DNA of 6,284 nt, taken from Chitinophagaceae bacterium (GTDB lineage Bacteria > Bacteroidota > Bacteroidia > Chitinophagales > Chitinophagaceae). The stretch lies in assembly GCA_018061385.1 (NCBI GenBank), contig JAGOUF010000151.1, forward strand, positions 1-6,284, in the 5' to 3' direction. This document shows, piece after piece, positions 1-6,284 of the stretch; position 1 is the first letter of the stretch, and each line of letters starts with the position of its first letter. The translations under genes and the position numbers were made by a program. The notes under the pieces were generated by a model. That model had not been told where the DNA came from. It did not search any database and was given only the letters and a program-made list of their open reading frames with translations.

Positions 1-2742
1 ATCAAAATCTACTTCTACAAATTGTTTAATATCGCTACGCAATGTTCCATAAGTTGTAATAATAACATCAATATGATCTTGGTTTAAGGTTTCTCTAATT
101 CTTGCACCTCCATGATGTACATACATACTAAGCGATGGGGTGAATTTTCTAATTTCATTTTGCCAGTTAAACATTAGTGTTGTAGGGCAAACAACCAATG
201 CTTTTAAGCTACCATTTTCTTCTTTTAAATGATGCAAAAAACTCAATGCTTGAATGGTTTTACCCAAGCCCATATCATCGGCTAAAATGCCTCCCCATTG
301 TACTTCTCTTAAATAATTCAACCACTGAACACCACTTTCTTGATAAGGACGTAAGATGGGTTTCAAGTGTTCGGGTGCATCAATAGGTTTTATTTCGTGG
401 TTGTAACGTAGCTTATCATATTTTTCTTCTAGTTGAATAAAGAGTTCTTCTTCATCTCGTTGATTGTACAAATCTTCTACAACACTAAACTGATATTTAC
501 TCAGTTTCATATTGTCCATTTTGCCTTCTCCAACTTTAAAAAGTAAGGAGTATTTGCGTATCCATTCTTCTGGTAAAATTCCTAAAGTACCATCTTGCAA
601 ATGCACAAATTGTTGCTTATTGGCCAATGCTTTTTTTACATCTTCAACAGTAACTTTTTGTTCGCCAAACTGAATTTCAATTTTTGCATCAAACCAATCG
701 GTATTGCTGCTAATGTAAATTTTGGTAGATGGTTTTGCCGTATTGAAACGAAAATTACGCAAAGCATCAAAACCAAATACTTGTACATTCAAATCTTTCA
801 TGGCATCTACAAACAAAAAGAACCAATTGTTTTTTAAAACATCCACTCCCTTTAATGCCAATGTATCTGTATCTACAGGACGAATAAATTGAGAATGTAA
901 GTTTTCAATTTTACTCAACAATTCTTTTTCTGCATCTAAATTTCTATGAACTACCAATAATTTTTCTGCTAGTGGCAATACAATTTTTTCTTTATCGCCA
1001 CTGCGTACATCATACCCTTTATAAGTAAATACAGGTTGAAATACCAAGTAATCGCCTTTTTCTTTTAGTAGAATTTTTAGCTCTGGTTTTTCATCTTTTA
1101 CTTCGGCCTTTTTTAAATTTCCAAAATTTACATTGTACTCTTTCGCCAAAGGCAAAATAAATTCTTGTAATTTACTCGACCATAGCCTTGCGTCAATGGT
1201 TATTTTCCCTGTTGGCAAAAATTGATCAACCAACATAATATCTTCTATGCGTTGCCAGGTAAAAAATTGATTGTGGTATTGAAAAAATAAAGGTGTTTCA
1301 CTTTCATTTTCATTTACATTCATTTCAGCTAAGGGCAACTTTACACCACATGCTATTTCGTAAGCATTGTTTAAATAATTAATGGTAAAATCTGGAGTAA
1401 CACCTTCGTTACTTACCTCAGCATGTTGCAAATTGGCTGTAGTAAACGGTTTTTTTTCGGGTAAGTAAAAAACAAAATTGCTGCCATTTAACTCTGCAAA
1501 TAATTTTTTAAATTTTGGATGTAAATATTCGTTGATGAGGCTTTTTGTTTCCTCTGGCAAATCATCATTGTGTTGCTGAATAATATTGTCCCAAATGCCA
1601 CTAAATGGTGAGTTACGAGTTAAATATTTGCTTACTTCAACAGGCATTAATTTGCGTAATTGTTGTAGCAACATTTTATCATCTTCACTAAAAAGTTCGG
1701 TATTTACAAATTTGTTGAGATCAATTTTTTCAACTTTGCCTGTGTACTTACTAAAATCGTCGTCTGGTTCTCCTTGTATTGCTTCAATTTGTATAAATGG
1801 ATATTGTTGTTGATTGGTTGTAATTACAACGCCCAATTTAAGTTCACTTTTCTTGGGTTGCTCAACCAATTTTTCTGTTTGTTCTTTTGTATCAACAGGC
1901 AATTCTTCCCAAGCTGCTCTTGGGCGTGGTTCAGGTGTTGTAGGTGTTGCAATACGTTTAATGCTACTGTCTAAAACACGTAAATATGGTTTTCCTTCTT
2001 GATAAGTAAATTCAAATTTATCTGTTAAGTTATCGTCTAAACTATATCCATAAATACTTAAAAGCTTATTTTTTACAGCATCCCAATTTCTAATACTATC
2101 AAAATAATTGGGGCCAAAGCCATTGAGTAATTGTAATAAAACAATTACTTTTTGTGTACACAATGGATAATTTATTTCACTTATATCATCGCAACTTGTA
2201 TCAAAATTCCGTTCATCATTTTTATGAATTAATACTTTCCATTTTTTGCCTTTCCAATCAACTTCTGCCAACACTCTTTCATCTTTCGCATCAACTATAT
2301 TTGCTTTATTTGTTCTTAAAAATTCTTCAGCTTCTTCGTAAGACTCAACAGAGCAAAGCATTTTAATTTGCTTAAACTCTAGTTGCTTCATTTTAATTAC
2401 AGTATGTTGTTGGTTGTAAGTGATGTCTTTGTCGCCCAATAAATTTCTATCAATCATTTCTTGTAACTGAAACAATGCTCCAGCTTTATGCCTGCATATT
2501 TCACTTAAATTATAAGGGCAAGTGCAGCGTAGTGCTAAATTTTTTTCATCTTTAAAATTGGAGATATGCACTTTATAAAAAGTAGCATAGGTATCGTCTT
2601 TTACACGTAAAGTAACGTTGGCAGTTAGCTCATCATGTTCAATTAATTCAACATTACCTAAAGAGTGAATTTTTTTTCCTCGTCGAATAACTTCTTCAGA
2701 ACCGCCACTATAAATATGTTTTACTAAATAGGGTAATGCCAC
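1..2742 (-). CDS. SNF2-family helicase with N-terminal SWIM zinc finger (N-terminal 914 residues; runs off the left edge)
   Basis: The minus-strand reading frame is open from position 2742 to position 1. Residues 73-85 form a SWIM zinc finger of the form CxC-x7-CxH (C73, C75, C83, H85), a nucleic-acid or protein-binding module. A long middle region of about 700 residues has no motif I can name; its place matches the SNF2-associated region of bacterial SNF2 proteins. The ATPase core then begins: LRPYQESGVQWL at 797-808 (Q-motif region), Walker A DDMGLGKT at 822-829 with K828, motif Ia VVCPTTLMFNW at 850-860 and TTYGTL at 896-901. Motif II (DExx) and the second RecA lobe lie outside the window. 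The family uses ATP to move along or remodel nucleic-acid-protein complexes; the bacterial role is poorly known. The GTG start is chosen because an in-frame TAG lies five codons upstream at 2758-2760, no ATG lies between, and the first internal Met comes after the SWIM finger. No Shine-Dalgarno is seen, only an A-rich leader. Confidence 0.93.
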   Translation of the reverse strand, partial: MALPYLVKHIYSGGSEEVIRRGKKIHSLGNVELIEHDELTANVTLRVKDDTYATFYKVHISNFKDEKNLALRCTCPYNLSEICRHKAGALFQLQEMIDRNLLGDKDITYNQQHTVIKMKQLEFKQIKMLCSVESYEEAEEFLRTNKANIVDAKDERVLAEVDWKGKKWKVLIHKNDERNFDTSCDDISEINYPLCTQKVIVLLQLLNGFGPNYFDSIRNWDAVKNKLLSIYGYSLDDNLTDKFEFTYQEGKPYLRVLDSSIKRIATPTTPEPRPRAAWEELPVDTKEQTEKLVEQPKKSELKLGVVITTNQQQYPFIQIEAIQGEPDDDFSKYTGKVEKIDLNKFVNTELFSEDDKMLLQQLRKLMPVEVSKYLTRNSPFSGIWDNIIQQHNDDLPEETKSLINEYLHPKFKKLFAELNGSNFVFYLPEKKPFTTANLQHAEVSNEGVTPDFTINYLNNAYEIACGVKLPLAEMNVNENESETPLFFQYHNQFFTWQRIEDIMLVDQFLPTGKITIDARLWSSKLQEFILPLAKEYNVNFGNLKKAEVKDEKPELKILLKEKGDYLVFQPVFTYKGYDVRSGDKEKIVLPLAEKLLVVHRNLDAEKELLSKIENLHSQFIRPVDTDTLALKGVDVLKNNWFFLFVDAMKDLNVQVFGFDALRNFRFNTAKPSTKIYISSNTDWFDAKIEIQFGEQKVTVEDVKKALANKQQFVHLQDGTLGILPEEWIRKYSLLFKVGEGKMDNMKLSKYQFSVVEDLYNQRDEEELFIQLEEKYDKLRYNHEIKPIDAPEHLKPILRPYQESGVQWLNYLREVQWGGILADDMGLGKTIQALSFLHHLKEENGSLKALVVCPTTLMFNWQNEIRKFTPSLSMYVHHGGARIRETLNQDHIDVIITTYGTLRSDIKQFVEVDFD

Positions 2743-2767
2743 AATACTTTTTTTAAACTAACATCAA

Positions 2768-2785
2768 TACAATAGCAATATTGTA
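2768..2785. repeat. Inverted repeat upstream of the helicase start
   Basis: TACAATA and TATTGTA form a perfect 7-bp inverted repeat around a GCAA spacer, 25 bp upstream of the helicase GTG. As RNA it would be a small hairpin, with a GNRA-type loop on the plus strand. As DNA it could be an operator. Its position in front of the start suggests regulation of the helicase, but AT-rich DNA gives such repeats by chance fairly often. Confidence 0.3.
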
Positions 2786-2859
2786 ATGGGTTAAAATGAA
2801 TAATGATAATTTTTTTGCCTTGAAAAATAGGTTGATGGTTGGAGAGTTTTGTTGGCCTC

Positions 2860-2917
2860 CAGTTCCTCATCCCAGCACTTAGGGATACCTGTTGCTTTAC
2901 AATGCAGCAGTCAACTG
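2860..2917. other. Candidate structured RNA or leader element (three-helix junction), unidentified
   Basis: Three helices nest as a closed three-way junction. The outer stem pairs CAGTT (2860-2864) with AACTG (2913-2917). Hairpin A pairs ATCCC (2869-2873) with GGGAT (2882-2886) around an 8-nt loop. Hairpin B pairs CTGTTGC (2889-2895) with GCAGCAG (2904-2910) around an 8-nt loop. Hairpin B has one G-U pair if read on the plus strand, but a C-A mismatch on the minus strand, which favours a plus-strand RNA. However, the nearest exact TAnnTTTG box (2939-2946) points the other way and would put the element at the 5' end of the helicase leader. The stretch is visibly richer in G and C than its flanks. 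I do not recognise it as a known riboswitch, SRP RNA, 6S RNA or tRNA. Confidence 0.35.
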
Positions 2918-2938
2918 TATTTTAAATTGGGCAATTTG

Positions 2939-2946
2939 CAAAAGTA
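2939..2946 (-). promoter_or_regulatory. Possible -7 box (TAnnTTTG) for the helicase transcript
   Basis: The minus strand reads TACTTTTG, an exact match to the Bacteroidota -7 consensus TAnnTTTG. No convincing -33 TTG lies at the expected spacing. If used, transcription would start near 2932-2934, giving the helicase a leader of about 190 nt that includes the whole folded element at 2860-2917. Confidence 0.25.
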
Positions 2947-3099
2947 AAGGATTGATGCTGGTTATTTTTAATTTATGTAATTAATTATGAATAAATTTTT
3001 GTAGTTGAAATTAAACAGAGTATGCTTTTAATTTTATATTATCTTGCTCAATTTTCGAATATTACATCTAAATCTTTTACCACTAAAACCTAAAAAAAT

Positions 3100-3609
3100 A
3101 TGTTCGACAACTTATTAGCCTTGGTACAACAACATGCTGGAGATGCCATTATTAAAAACGACGCCATTCCCAACGAAAGAAATGATGAAGCAGTACAACT
3201 TGCGTCATCTTCTATTTTCGATACTTTAAAAAACTCAGTAGGCAATGGAAATGTTGGGGATATAGTAAACATGTTTACCAACAATAACAATGGTAGTAAC
3301 AATGCAATGGCAGGCATTATGCAAAACGATTTAGTGCAAAACCTAATGCACAAATTTGGAATAGATGCCAATGCTGCTGGCGGAATTGCACAAAACTTAA
3401 TACCTACTGTTTTAAACAATTTAGTAAGTAAAACCAACGACCCAAATGATAGTAGTTTTGATCTTCAAGATATTGTAAGTAAAGTTGGTGGTGGCAACTT
3501 GGACATTCAAAGCATTATTGGCAATTTTACAGGTAATTCAACTGCCGAAAATGGCAAAAATTCAGGAGGAGGAATCATGGATTCGTTAAAAGGATTATTT
3601 GGAAATTAA
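3100..3609 (+). CDS. DUF937-like protein of unknown function, 169 residues
   Basis: The start MFDNLLALVQQHAGDAI, the following DAIPNERND (residues 21-29), and the later NLIPTVLNNLVSKTNDP (99-115) match my memory of the small Bacteroidota proteins annotated as DUF937 domain proteins. The layout is an N-terminal helical segment (1-58), an Asn/Gly-rich linker (about 61-68), a second helical segment (about 70-112), another short helical stretch (122-143), and a Gly/Asn/Ser-rich linker before a short amphipathic tail, GGGIMDSLKGLFGN. There is no signal peptide or membrane helix, so it is probably cytoplasmic. Its function is unknown. It stands alone, divergent from the helicase and convergent with the genes to its right. 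The ATG has an A-rich leader (CCTAAAAAAAT) instead of a Shine-Dalgarno. A long overlapping frame on the opposite strand is a shadow of this gene. Confidence 0.85.
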   Translation: MFDNLLALVQQHAGDAIIKNDAIPNERNDEAVQLASSSIFDTLKNSVGNGNVGDIVNMFTNNNNGSNNAMAGIMQNDLVQNLMHKFGIDANAAGGIAQNLIPTVLNNLVSKTNDPNDSSFDLQDIVSKVGGGNLDIQSIIGNFTGNSTAENGKNSGGGIMDSLKGLFGN

Positions 3610-3637
3610 ACCAACCAATAGGCTTTTATAAAATAGT

Positions 3638-3679
3638 CAATAAAAAGGGAAACATAAATTTATGTTTCCCTTTTTATTG
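3638..3679. terminator. Perfect 42-bp palindrome, two-way intrinsic terminator
   Basis: Two 21-bp arms (3638-3658 and 3659-3679) are exact reverse complements with no spacer. The RNA would form a long hairpin whose core pairs AAAAAGGGAAACAT with its complement. The arms carry a run of A on one side and a run of T on the other, so a U-rich tail forms in both directions. It begins 28 bp after the stop of the DUF937-like gene. On the other strand it lies 17 bp after the stop of the orphan carB end at 3697-3736, so it fits a terminator once shared by two convergent genes. Confidence 0.85.
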
Positions 3680-3696
3680 TTAAGCAGTTGAAATAA

Positions 3697-3738
3697 TTAC
3701 CGCTCAAACGTACTACAGAAATATGGTGTTTTTGCTAA
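3697..3738 (-). pseudogene. Orphan 3' end of carB (left copy of the direct repeat)
   Basis: Read on the minus strand this gives L-AKTPYFCSTFER-stop (TAA at 3697-3699), against [17 protein letters not shown] at the end of the real carB. The homologous block is 3698-3736, which aligns with 4518-4556 at 37 of 39 positions. The two differences, 3702 and 3716, both change the amino acid (G to R, Y to C). An in-frame TAA at 3739-3741 lies just upstream, so nothing can be translated through it. Similarity ends abruptly at 3736. It is a non-coding remnant and probably marks one edge of the inserted cassette. Confidence 0.85.
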
Positions 3739-3840
3739 TTAAAATAATTAGACAAACATAAACTTCTCAAATCTGTTTTTATAGCTTGCTTAGGTAAAGT
3801 AAAGTATAATAAACACAATAAATAGCATTTAAGCAAAATG

Positions 3841-4167
3841 TTATTTCATTCTTTTCCTTATTACTTTTTTTATAGAACTAGGCTTTTGGTGACTGTTTAA
3901 AATGGCTATAATTTCTACAGCATTCTTTCCATTTTTATACACTACAAGATTGTGCTTATATAGGGTGTATTTTCTTAGATTAAGTGGTTTGTTTAGATAA
4001 CCAAAACTTCTAGGCTGATATGCTATTAGTAGAATAAAATTTTTGAATTCATCAACAAATTTTTGAAGTACTTGAATACCCCACTCCTCGAATAGGTAAG
4101 CATAAATTGCTTCAAGGTCATCGGTTGCTTGTAAAGACAAAACAACTTCTTTTTTACGCAACGCCAT
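3841..4167 (-). CDS. ParE/RelE-family toxin of a type II toxin-antitoxin system
   Basis: This 108-residue basic protein has the family's usual size and layout: an N-terminal strand (EVVLSLQATDDLEAIYAYL, residues 7-25) leading into a helical hairpin, then PRSFGYLN (52-59), a strand LRKYTLYKHNLVVYK (64-78), and the closing strand VEIIAILNSHQKP (84-96). RKYTLYKHNLVVYK followed by a VEII strand is characteristic of the ParE-like branch. ParE members poison DNA gyrase and RelE members cut mRNA on the ribosome; the sequence alone does not decide, and the typical RelE catalytic set is not evident. The ATG lies inside the end of the antitoxin gene (14-nt overlap, different frame), so translation is probably coupled. 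A basic tail (KKVIRKRMK) ends the protein. Confidence 0.85.
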   Translation of the reverse strand: MALRKKEVVLSLQATDDLEAIYAYLFEEWGIQVLQKFVDEFKNFILLIAYQPRSFGYLNKPLNLRKYTLYKHNLVVYKNGKNAVEIIAILNSHQKPSSIKKVIRKRMK

Positions 4168-4402
4168 ACTTCTTGTTTAGTTTGGCAACTACTTTTTCAA
4201 CAGGGTAACTTCTGCCTTCTTTTAGCTGCTGTAAGCCAATTGTAATTTTGCTTTTATGTTGCTCTGTTAATATGTTCCAATCAAGGCTATTCTTTTGCTG
4301 CTTTTGTACAATTTGATATAGCTTAAGCAAATGTTTTAATTCTGCTTCATTAGCTTGCTCAATATCTTTTATTAGGCTATTACGAAGTTGTTGAATACTC
4401 AT
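4154..4402 (-). CDS. Antitoxin partner of the ParE/RelE-like toxin
   Basis: This 82-residue protein is encoded directly upstream of the toxin and overlaps it by 14 nt, the usual antitoxin-first order. The N-terminal half (residues 2-36) is predicted helical, with a Leu-rich stretch ELKHLLKLYQIVQ. The C-terminal part IGLQQLKEGRSYPVEKVVAKLNKKYG (in pieces: GLQQLKEG at 56-63, VEKVVAKLNKKYG at 68-80) resembles the tail of small addiction-module antitoxins, where this segment wraps the toxin. I see no clear ribbon-helix-helix or other DNA-binding motif, so whether it represses its own promoter is open. The assignment rests on gene order, size, overlap and the C-terminal pattern rather than a firm family match. 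Confidence 0.75.
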   Translation of the reverse strand: MSIQQLRNSLIKDIEQANEAELKHLLKLYQIVQKQQKNSLDWNILTEQHKSKITIGLQQLKEGRSYPVEKVVAKLNKKYGVA

Positions 4403-4427
4403 TTTTCTATATCTTTTTTTAAAAGTA

Positions 4428-4461
4428 CAAAAATAATTTTTATCAATTTCTATTTATCAAA
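4428..4461 (-). promoter_or_regulatory. Promoter of the toxin-antitoxin operon
   Basis: The minus strand has TATTTTTG (4428-4435), an exact TAnnTTTG -7 box, and TTTG (4458-4461) as a -33 box with 22 bp between, slightly over the usual 19-21. Transcription would begin near 4421, about 20 nt before the antitoxin ATG. The -33 box lies in the T-rich tail of the carB terminator, so the two signals are interlocked. Confidence 0.45.
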
Positions 4462-4493
4462 CAAAAAGAGGAGAAGTATTGACTTCTCCTCTT
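4458..4493 (-). terminator. Intrinsic terminator of carB
   Basis: A perfect 12-bp stem (4466-4477 with 4482-4493) closes a 4-nt loop. On the minus strand it is followed by TTTTTGTTTG. It begins 23 bp after the carB stop and is GC-richer than its surroundings (GAGGAGAAG arm). It separates carB transcription from the toxin-antitoxin operon. Confidence 0.85.
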
Positions 4494-4516
4494 ACTTTAT
4501 CAGCTTTTATATCTTG

Positions 4517-6163
4517 CTACCCCTCAAACGTACTATAGAAATATGGTGTTTTTGCTTCAAATTCAGCAGCACAAGTATCTACCATTTTGTACACTCTTGT
4601 AATACCTAACGATTTTCGTTTTTCGTACACTTCATCTTCTGTGTAATTGCCATTTAAAATCTTGGCAATTTGTTCGTCGCCAAAACCATTGCGTTTGGCT
4701 TCTTTCAATAAATCATCGGGTAGGCTTTCTAAAAAGTATTTGCTTAACTCTTTTTCTATGGTACAAATTTTTTGAATTTGGAATAAAAACCATTTGTCAA
4801 TGCCTGTTGCTTGTGCAATTGTTTTTACAGTTACACCTTGCATTAAAGCATCTTTAATTCTAAAAATTCTATCCCACTTTGGTATTTTAATGTATTCTAA
4901 AATTTCTTCAGTTTTCATTAAACTTTTGCCGTAATAACCCAAGCCTACAGCATTGTTTTCTAAACTCTGACAAGCTTTTTGTATAGCTTCAGTAAAGCTT
5001 CTACCAATGGCCATTACCTCACCAACACTTTTCATTTGTAAACCCAACGTATCGTTGGCACCTTTAAATTTATCAAAATTCCAACGTGGCACTTTTACAA
5101 TTACATAATCCAATGCAGGTTCAAAATAGGCACTAGTAGTTTGCGTAATTTGATTTTTTAATTCGTCTAAACTATAACCAATGGCCAATTTAGCAGCAAT
5201 TTTTGCAATTGGGTAACCCGTTGCTTTACTAGCCAAAGCACTACTACGACTCACTCTTGGGTTAATTTCAACTGCAATTAATTCTTCGGTTTCTGGGTTT
5301 TGTGCAAATTGTACATTACAACCACCAGCAAAATTCCCTAAGCTACGCATCATTAAAATTGCTTGGTTACGCATATCCTGAAAAGCAGTATCACTCAACG
5401 TCATTGCTGGAGCAACAGTAATGCTATCGCCTGTATGCACACCCATTGGGTCAAGGTTTTCAACAGTACAAATAATAACAACATTGTCGTTTTTATCTCT
5501 CAGTAATTCTAGTTCAAATTCTTTCCATCCTAAAACAGCTTTTTCAACCAACACTTCATGTATAGGGCTGGCTTCTAAACCATGTTTTAAAGCTTCGTCT
5601 AATTCATCTTTACTATGTACAAATCCACCACCACTGCCACCCAATGTAAACGATGCTCTAATTACCAAAGGAAAACCAATTTGCTGTGCAAATTCTTTAC
5701 CTTCTAAAAAACTATTGGCAACATGACTTGGGGCAACTTTAATACCAATTTTTACCATCAATTGTCTAAACAAATCTCTATCTTCTGCCGTGTTAATGGC
5801 AGCCACATCAACGCCAATCATTCTACAATTGTATTTCTCCCAAACGCCCAATTCATCGGCTTCTTTACACAAATTCAAAGCTGTTTGTCCACCCATGGTT
5901 GGCAATACAGCATCAATTTGATTTTCTTCTAAAATTTGTTCAATACTTTCCACAGTTAATGGCAATAAATATACTTTATCGGCCATCATTGGATCTGTCA
6001 TAATAGTAGCAGGATTGCTATTAATTAAAATCACTTTAATGCCTTCTTCACGTAAACTTCTGGCAGCTTGTGAGCCAGAATAATCAAACTCGCAGGCTTG
6101 TCCAATTACAATTGGACCAGAACCAACAATTAAAACCGATTTTATAGAATTGTCTTTTGGCAT
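4517..6163 (-). CDS. carB: Carbamoyl-phosphate synthase large subunit, N-terminal half (carboxyphosphate domain plus oligomerisation domain), 548 residues
   Basis: This is the first half of CarB. In the full enzyme this half uses ATP to activate bicarbonate to carboxyphosphate and, with ammonia from CarA, forms carbamate for arginine and pyrimidine synthesis. Numbering follows E. coli CarB without a gap through the catalytic region: R129, R169 ([14 protein letters not shown]), E215, H243 (MGVHTGDS), E299, N301 and R303 ([11 protein letters not shown]) are all present. The N-terminal [21 protein letters not shown] is the pre-ATP-grasp fold. Residues about 402-548 are the oligomerisation domain, ending [21 protein letters not shown]. 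coli CarB is 1073 residues and continues into the carbamoyl-phosphate domain just after this point. Here a TAG stop and a strong terminator follow, and no second half is found downstream. The gene is therefore split, as known in Aquifex and Methanocaldococcus, or truncated. The ATG at 6161-6163 matches the family start. Confidence 0.93.
   Translation of the reverse strand: MPKDNSIKSVLIVGSGPIVIGQACEFDYSGSQAARSLREEGIKVILINSNPATIMTDPMMADKVYLLPLTVESIEQILEENQIDAVLPTMGGQTALNLCKEADELGVWEKYNCRMIGVDVAAINTAEDRDLFRQLMVKIGIKVAPSHVANSFLEGKEFAQQIGFPLVIRASFTLGGSGGGFVHSKDELDEALKHGLEASPIHEVLVEKAVLGWKEFELELLRDKNDNVVIICTVENLDPMGVHTGDSITVAPAMTLSDTAFQDMRNQAILMMRSLGNFAGGCNVQFAQNPETEELIAVEINPRVSRSSALASKATGYPIAKIAAKLAIGYSLDELKNQITQTTSAYFEPALDYVIVKVPRWNFDKFKGANDTLGLQMKSVGEVMAIGRSFTEAIQKACQSLENNAVGLGYYGKSLMKTEEILEYIKIPKWDRIFRIKDALMQGVTVKTIAQATGIDKWFLFQIQKICTIEKELSKYFLESLPDDLLKEAKRNGFGDEQIAKILNGNYTEDEVYEKRKSLGITRVYKMVDTCAAEFEAKTPYFYSTFEG
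4518..4556. repeat. Right copy of the 39-bp direct repeat, forming the end of carB
   Basis: This is the functional copy of the repeat. It encodes the last twelve codons of carB ([12 protein letters not shown]) and two bases of its stop codon. It matches 3698-3736 at 37 of 39 positions, and similarity stops at both ends of the block. Confidence 0.9.
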
Positions 6164-6213
6164 AATATTTTTTTGTAACCAGCTGTAGAATAAAAATGTA
6201 GCTCCTGTTGCAA

Positions 6214-6239
6214 AGTTTATCCTGAGCTAACCGAAGGGC
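6214..6239. repeat. REP-like short repeat in the carB upstream region
   Basis: The block AGTTTATCCTGAGC followed by CGAAGGGC after a short spacer resembles a short dispersed repeat I recall from many Bacteroidota genomes (TTTATCCTGAGCnnnnnCGAAGGG). Translated in one frame it gives the spurious peptide ALRLAQDKL, often seen in false gene calls. Copy number cannot be judged from one window. It lies 51 bp upstream of the carB ATG. The rest of 6164-6284 shows no gene and no clear promoter. Confidence 0.5.
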
Positions 6240-6284
6240 ACACTTGTACGTTCTAAACATGGCTGTACTGTGAAAAAACAAATT

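Larger units (their letters stand above)
3698..4556. mobile_element. Putative toxin-antitoxin cassette bounded by 39-bp direct repeats of the carB end
   Basis: The same 39-bp sequence occurs at 3698-3736 and 4518-4556, in the same orientation and exactly 820 bp apart. Between them lie the antitoxin and toxin genes, a TAnnTTTG promoter, a terminator, and about 100 bp of AT-rich DNA with no gene. Known integrative elements often use the 3' end of a gene as attachment site and carry a replacement end, and this layout has that form. No integrase or transposase is present, so it would be a passive element, a remnant, or a product of an unequal duplication. Recombination between the repeats would remove 820 bp and leave one carB end followed by the palindromic terminator. 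Confidence 0.4.

Noticed and set aside
2870..2886. Similarity of TCCCAGCACTTAGGGA to the primate Alu/7SL sequence
   Set aside because: The match is short and explained by a simple 5-bp hairpin. Everything around it is bacterial.
2851..2917. Possible 4.5S SRP RNA, because of an AGCAG motif and a GTGCTGGGATG-like stretch on the minus strand that resembles part of E. coli 4.5S RNA
   Set aside because: There is no GGAA-type tetraloop beside the AGCAG motif, and the complementary long arm that a 4.5S hairpin needs is missing.
2994..3001. AATTTTTG as a -7 box for the DUF937-like gene
   Set aside because: It is one base off the consensus and has no TTG at the -33 spacing, which is too weak in AT-rich DNA.
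3090..3437. A 115-codon open frame on the minus strand with hydrophobic stretches
   Set aside because: It lies antisense to the well-supported DUF937-like gene and has no family resemblance.
3735..3751. A short inverted repeat (CTAATT/AATTAG) abutting the left copy of the direct repeat, considered as an element end
   Set aside because: No matching sequence occurs at the other edge near 4517, and the repeat is pure AT-rich sequence likely by chance.
3786..3836. TTGCTTA and TAAGCAA inverted repeat after the toxin gene, considered as a terminator
   Set aside because: The arms are only 7 bp with a 37-nt loop and no T-run follows in the toxin's direction, so a stable terminator is unlikely.
6084..6281. 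A 65-codon minus-strand frame overlapping the carB start
   Set aside because: It runs through the REP-like repeat (giving the familiar spurious ALRLAQDKL) and then into carB in the wrong frame.

Overview
The window looks like chromosomal DNA of a member of the Bacteroidota, possibly Chitinophagaceae-like. It is AT-rich, its starts are preceded by A-rich stretches rather than Shine-Dalgarno sequences, promoter-like TAnnTTTG boxes occur, and the DUF937-type protein at 3100-3609 has the form I associate with this phylum. The genus is a guess.

Layout from left to right. (1) 1-2742, minus strand: the first 914 codons of a large SNF2-family (superfamily 2) helicase with an N-terminal SWIM zinc finger. 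It starts at GTG and runs off the left edge just before motif II. (2) 2743-3099: a divergent intergenic region. It holds an 18-bp inverted repeat in front of the helicase start, an unidentified three-helix RNA-like structure at 2860-2917, and a minus-strand TAnnTTTG box. (3) 3100-3609, plus strand: a DUF937-like protein of 169 residues, followed by a perfect 42-bp palindrome that can act as a two-way terminator. (4) 3698-4556: a compact type II toxin-antitoxin pair (antitoxin 4154-4402, ParE/RelE-like toxin 3841-4167, both minus strand, overlapping by 14 nt). It lies between two copies of a 39-bp direct repeat that is the 3' end of carB. (5) 4517-6163, minus strand: a CarB protein of only 548 residues. 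It corresponds to the N-terminal carboxyphosphate-forming ATP-grasp half plus the oligomerisation domain, stops at the junction between the two halves of ordinary CarB, and has its own terminator. (6) 6164-6284: the carB upstream region, with a short REP-like repeat.

The most interesting reading is that the toxin-antitoxin cassette sits in the 3' end of a half-length carB gene. The rightward copy of the repeat completes a working carB end with a new stop codon and terminator. The leftward copy is a 13-codon orphan of the carB end. It is followed 17 bp later by the palindrome, which would have been the terminator originally shared by carB and the convergent DUF937 gene. No integrase is visible. 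The missing C-terminal half of CarB must be encoded elsewhere if the cell makes carbamoyl phosphate this way.
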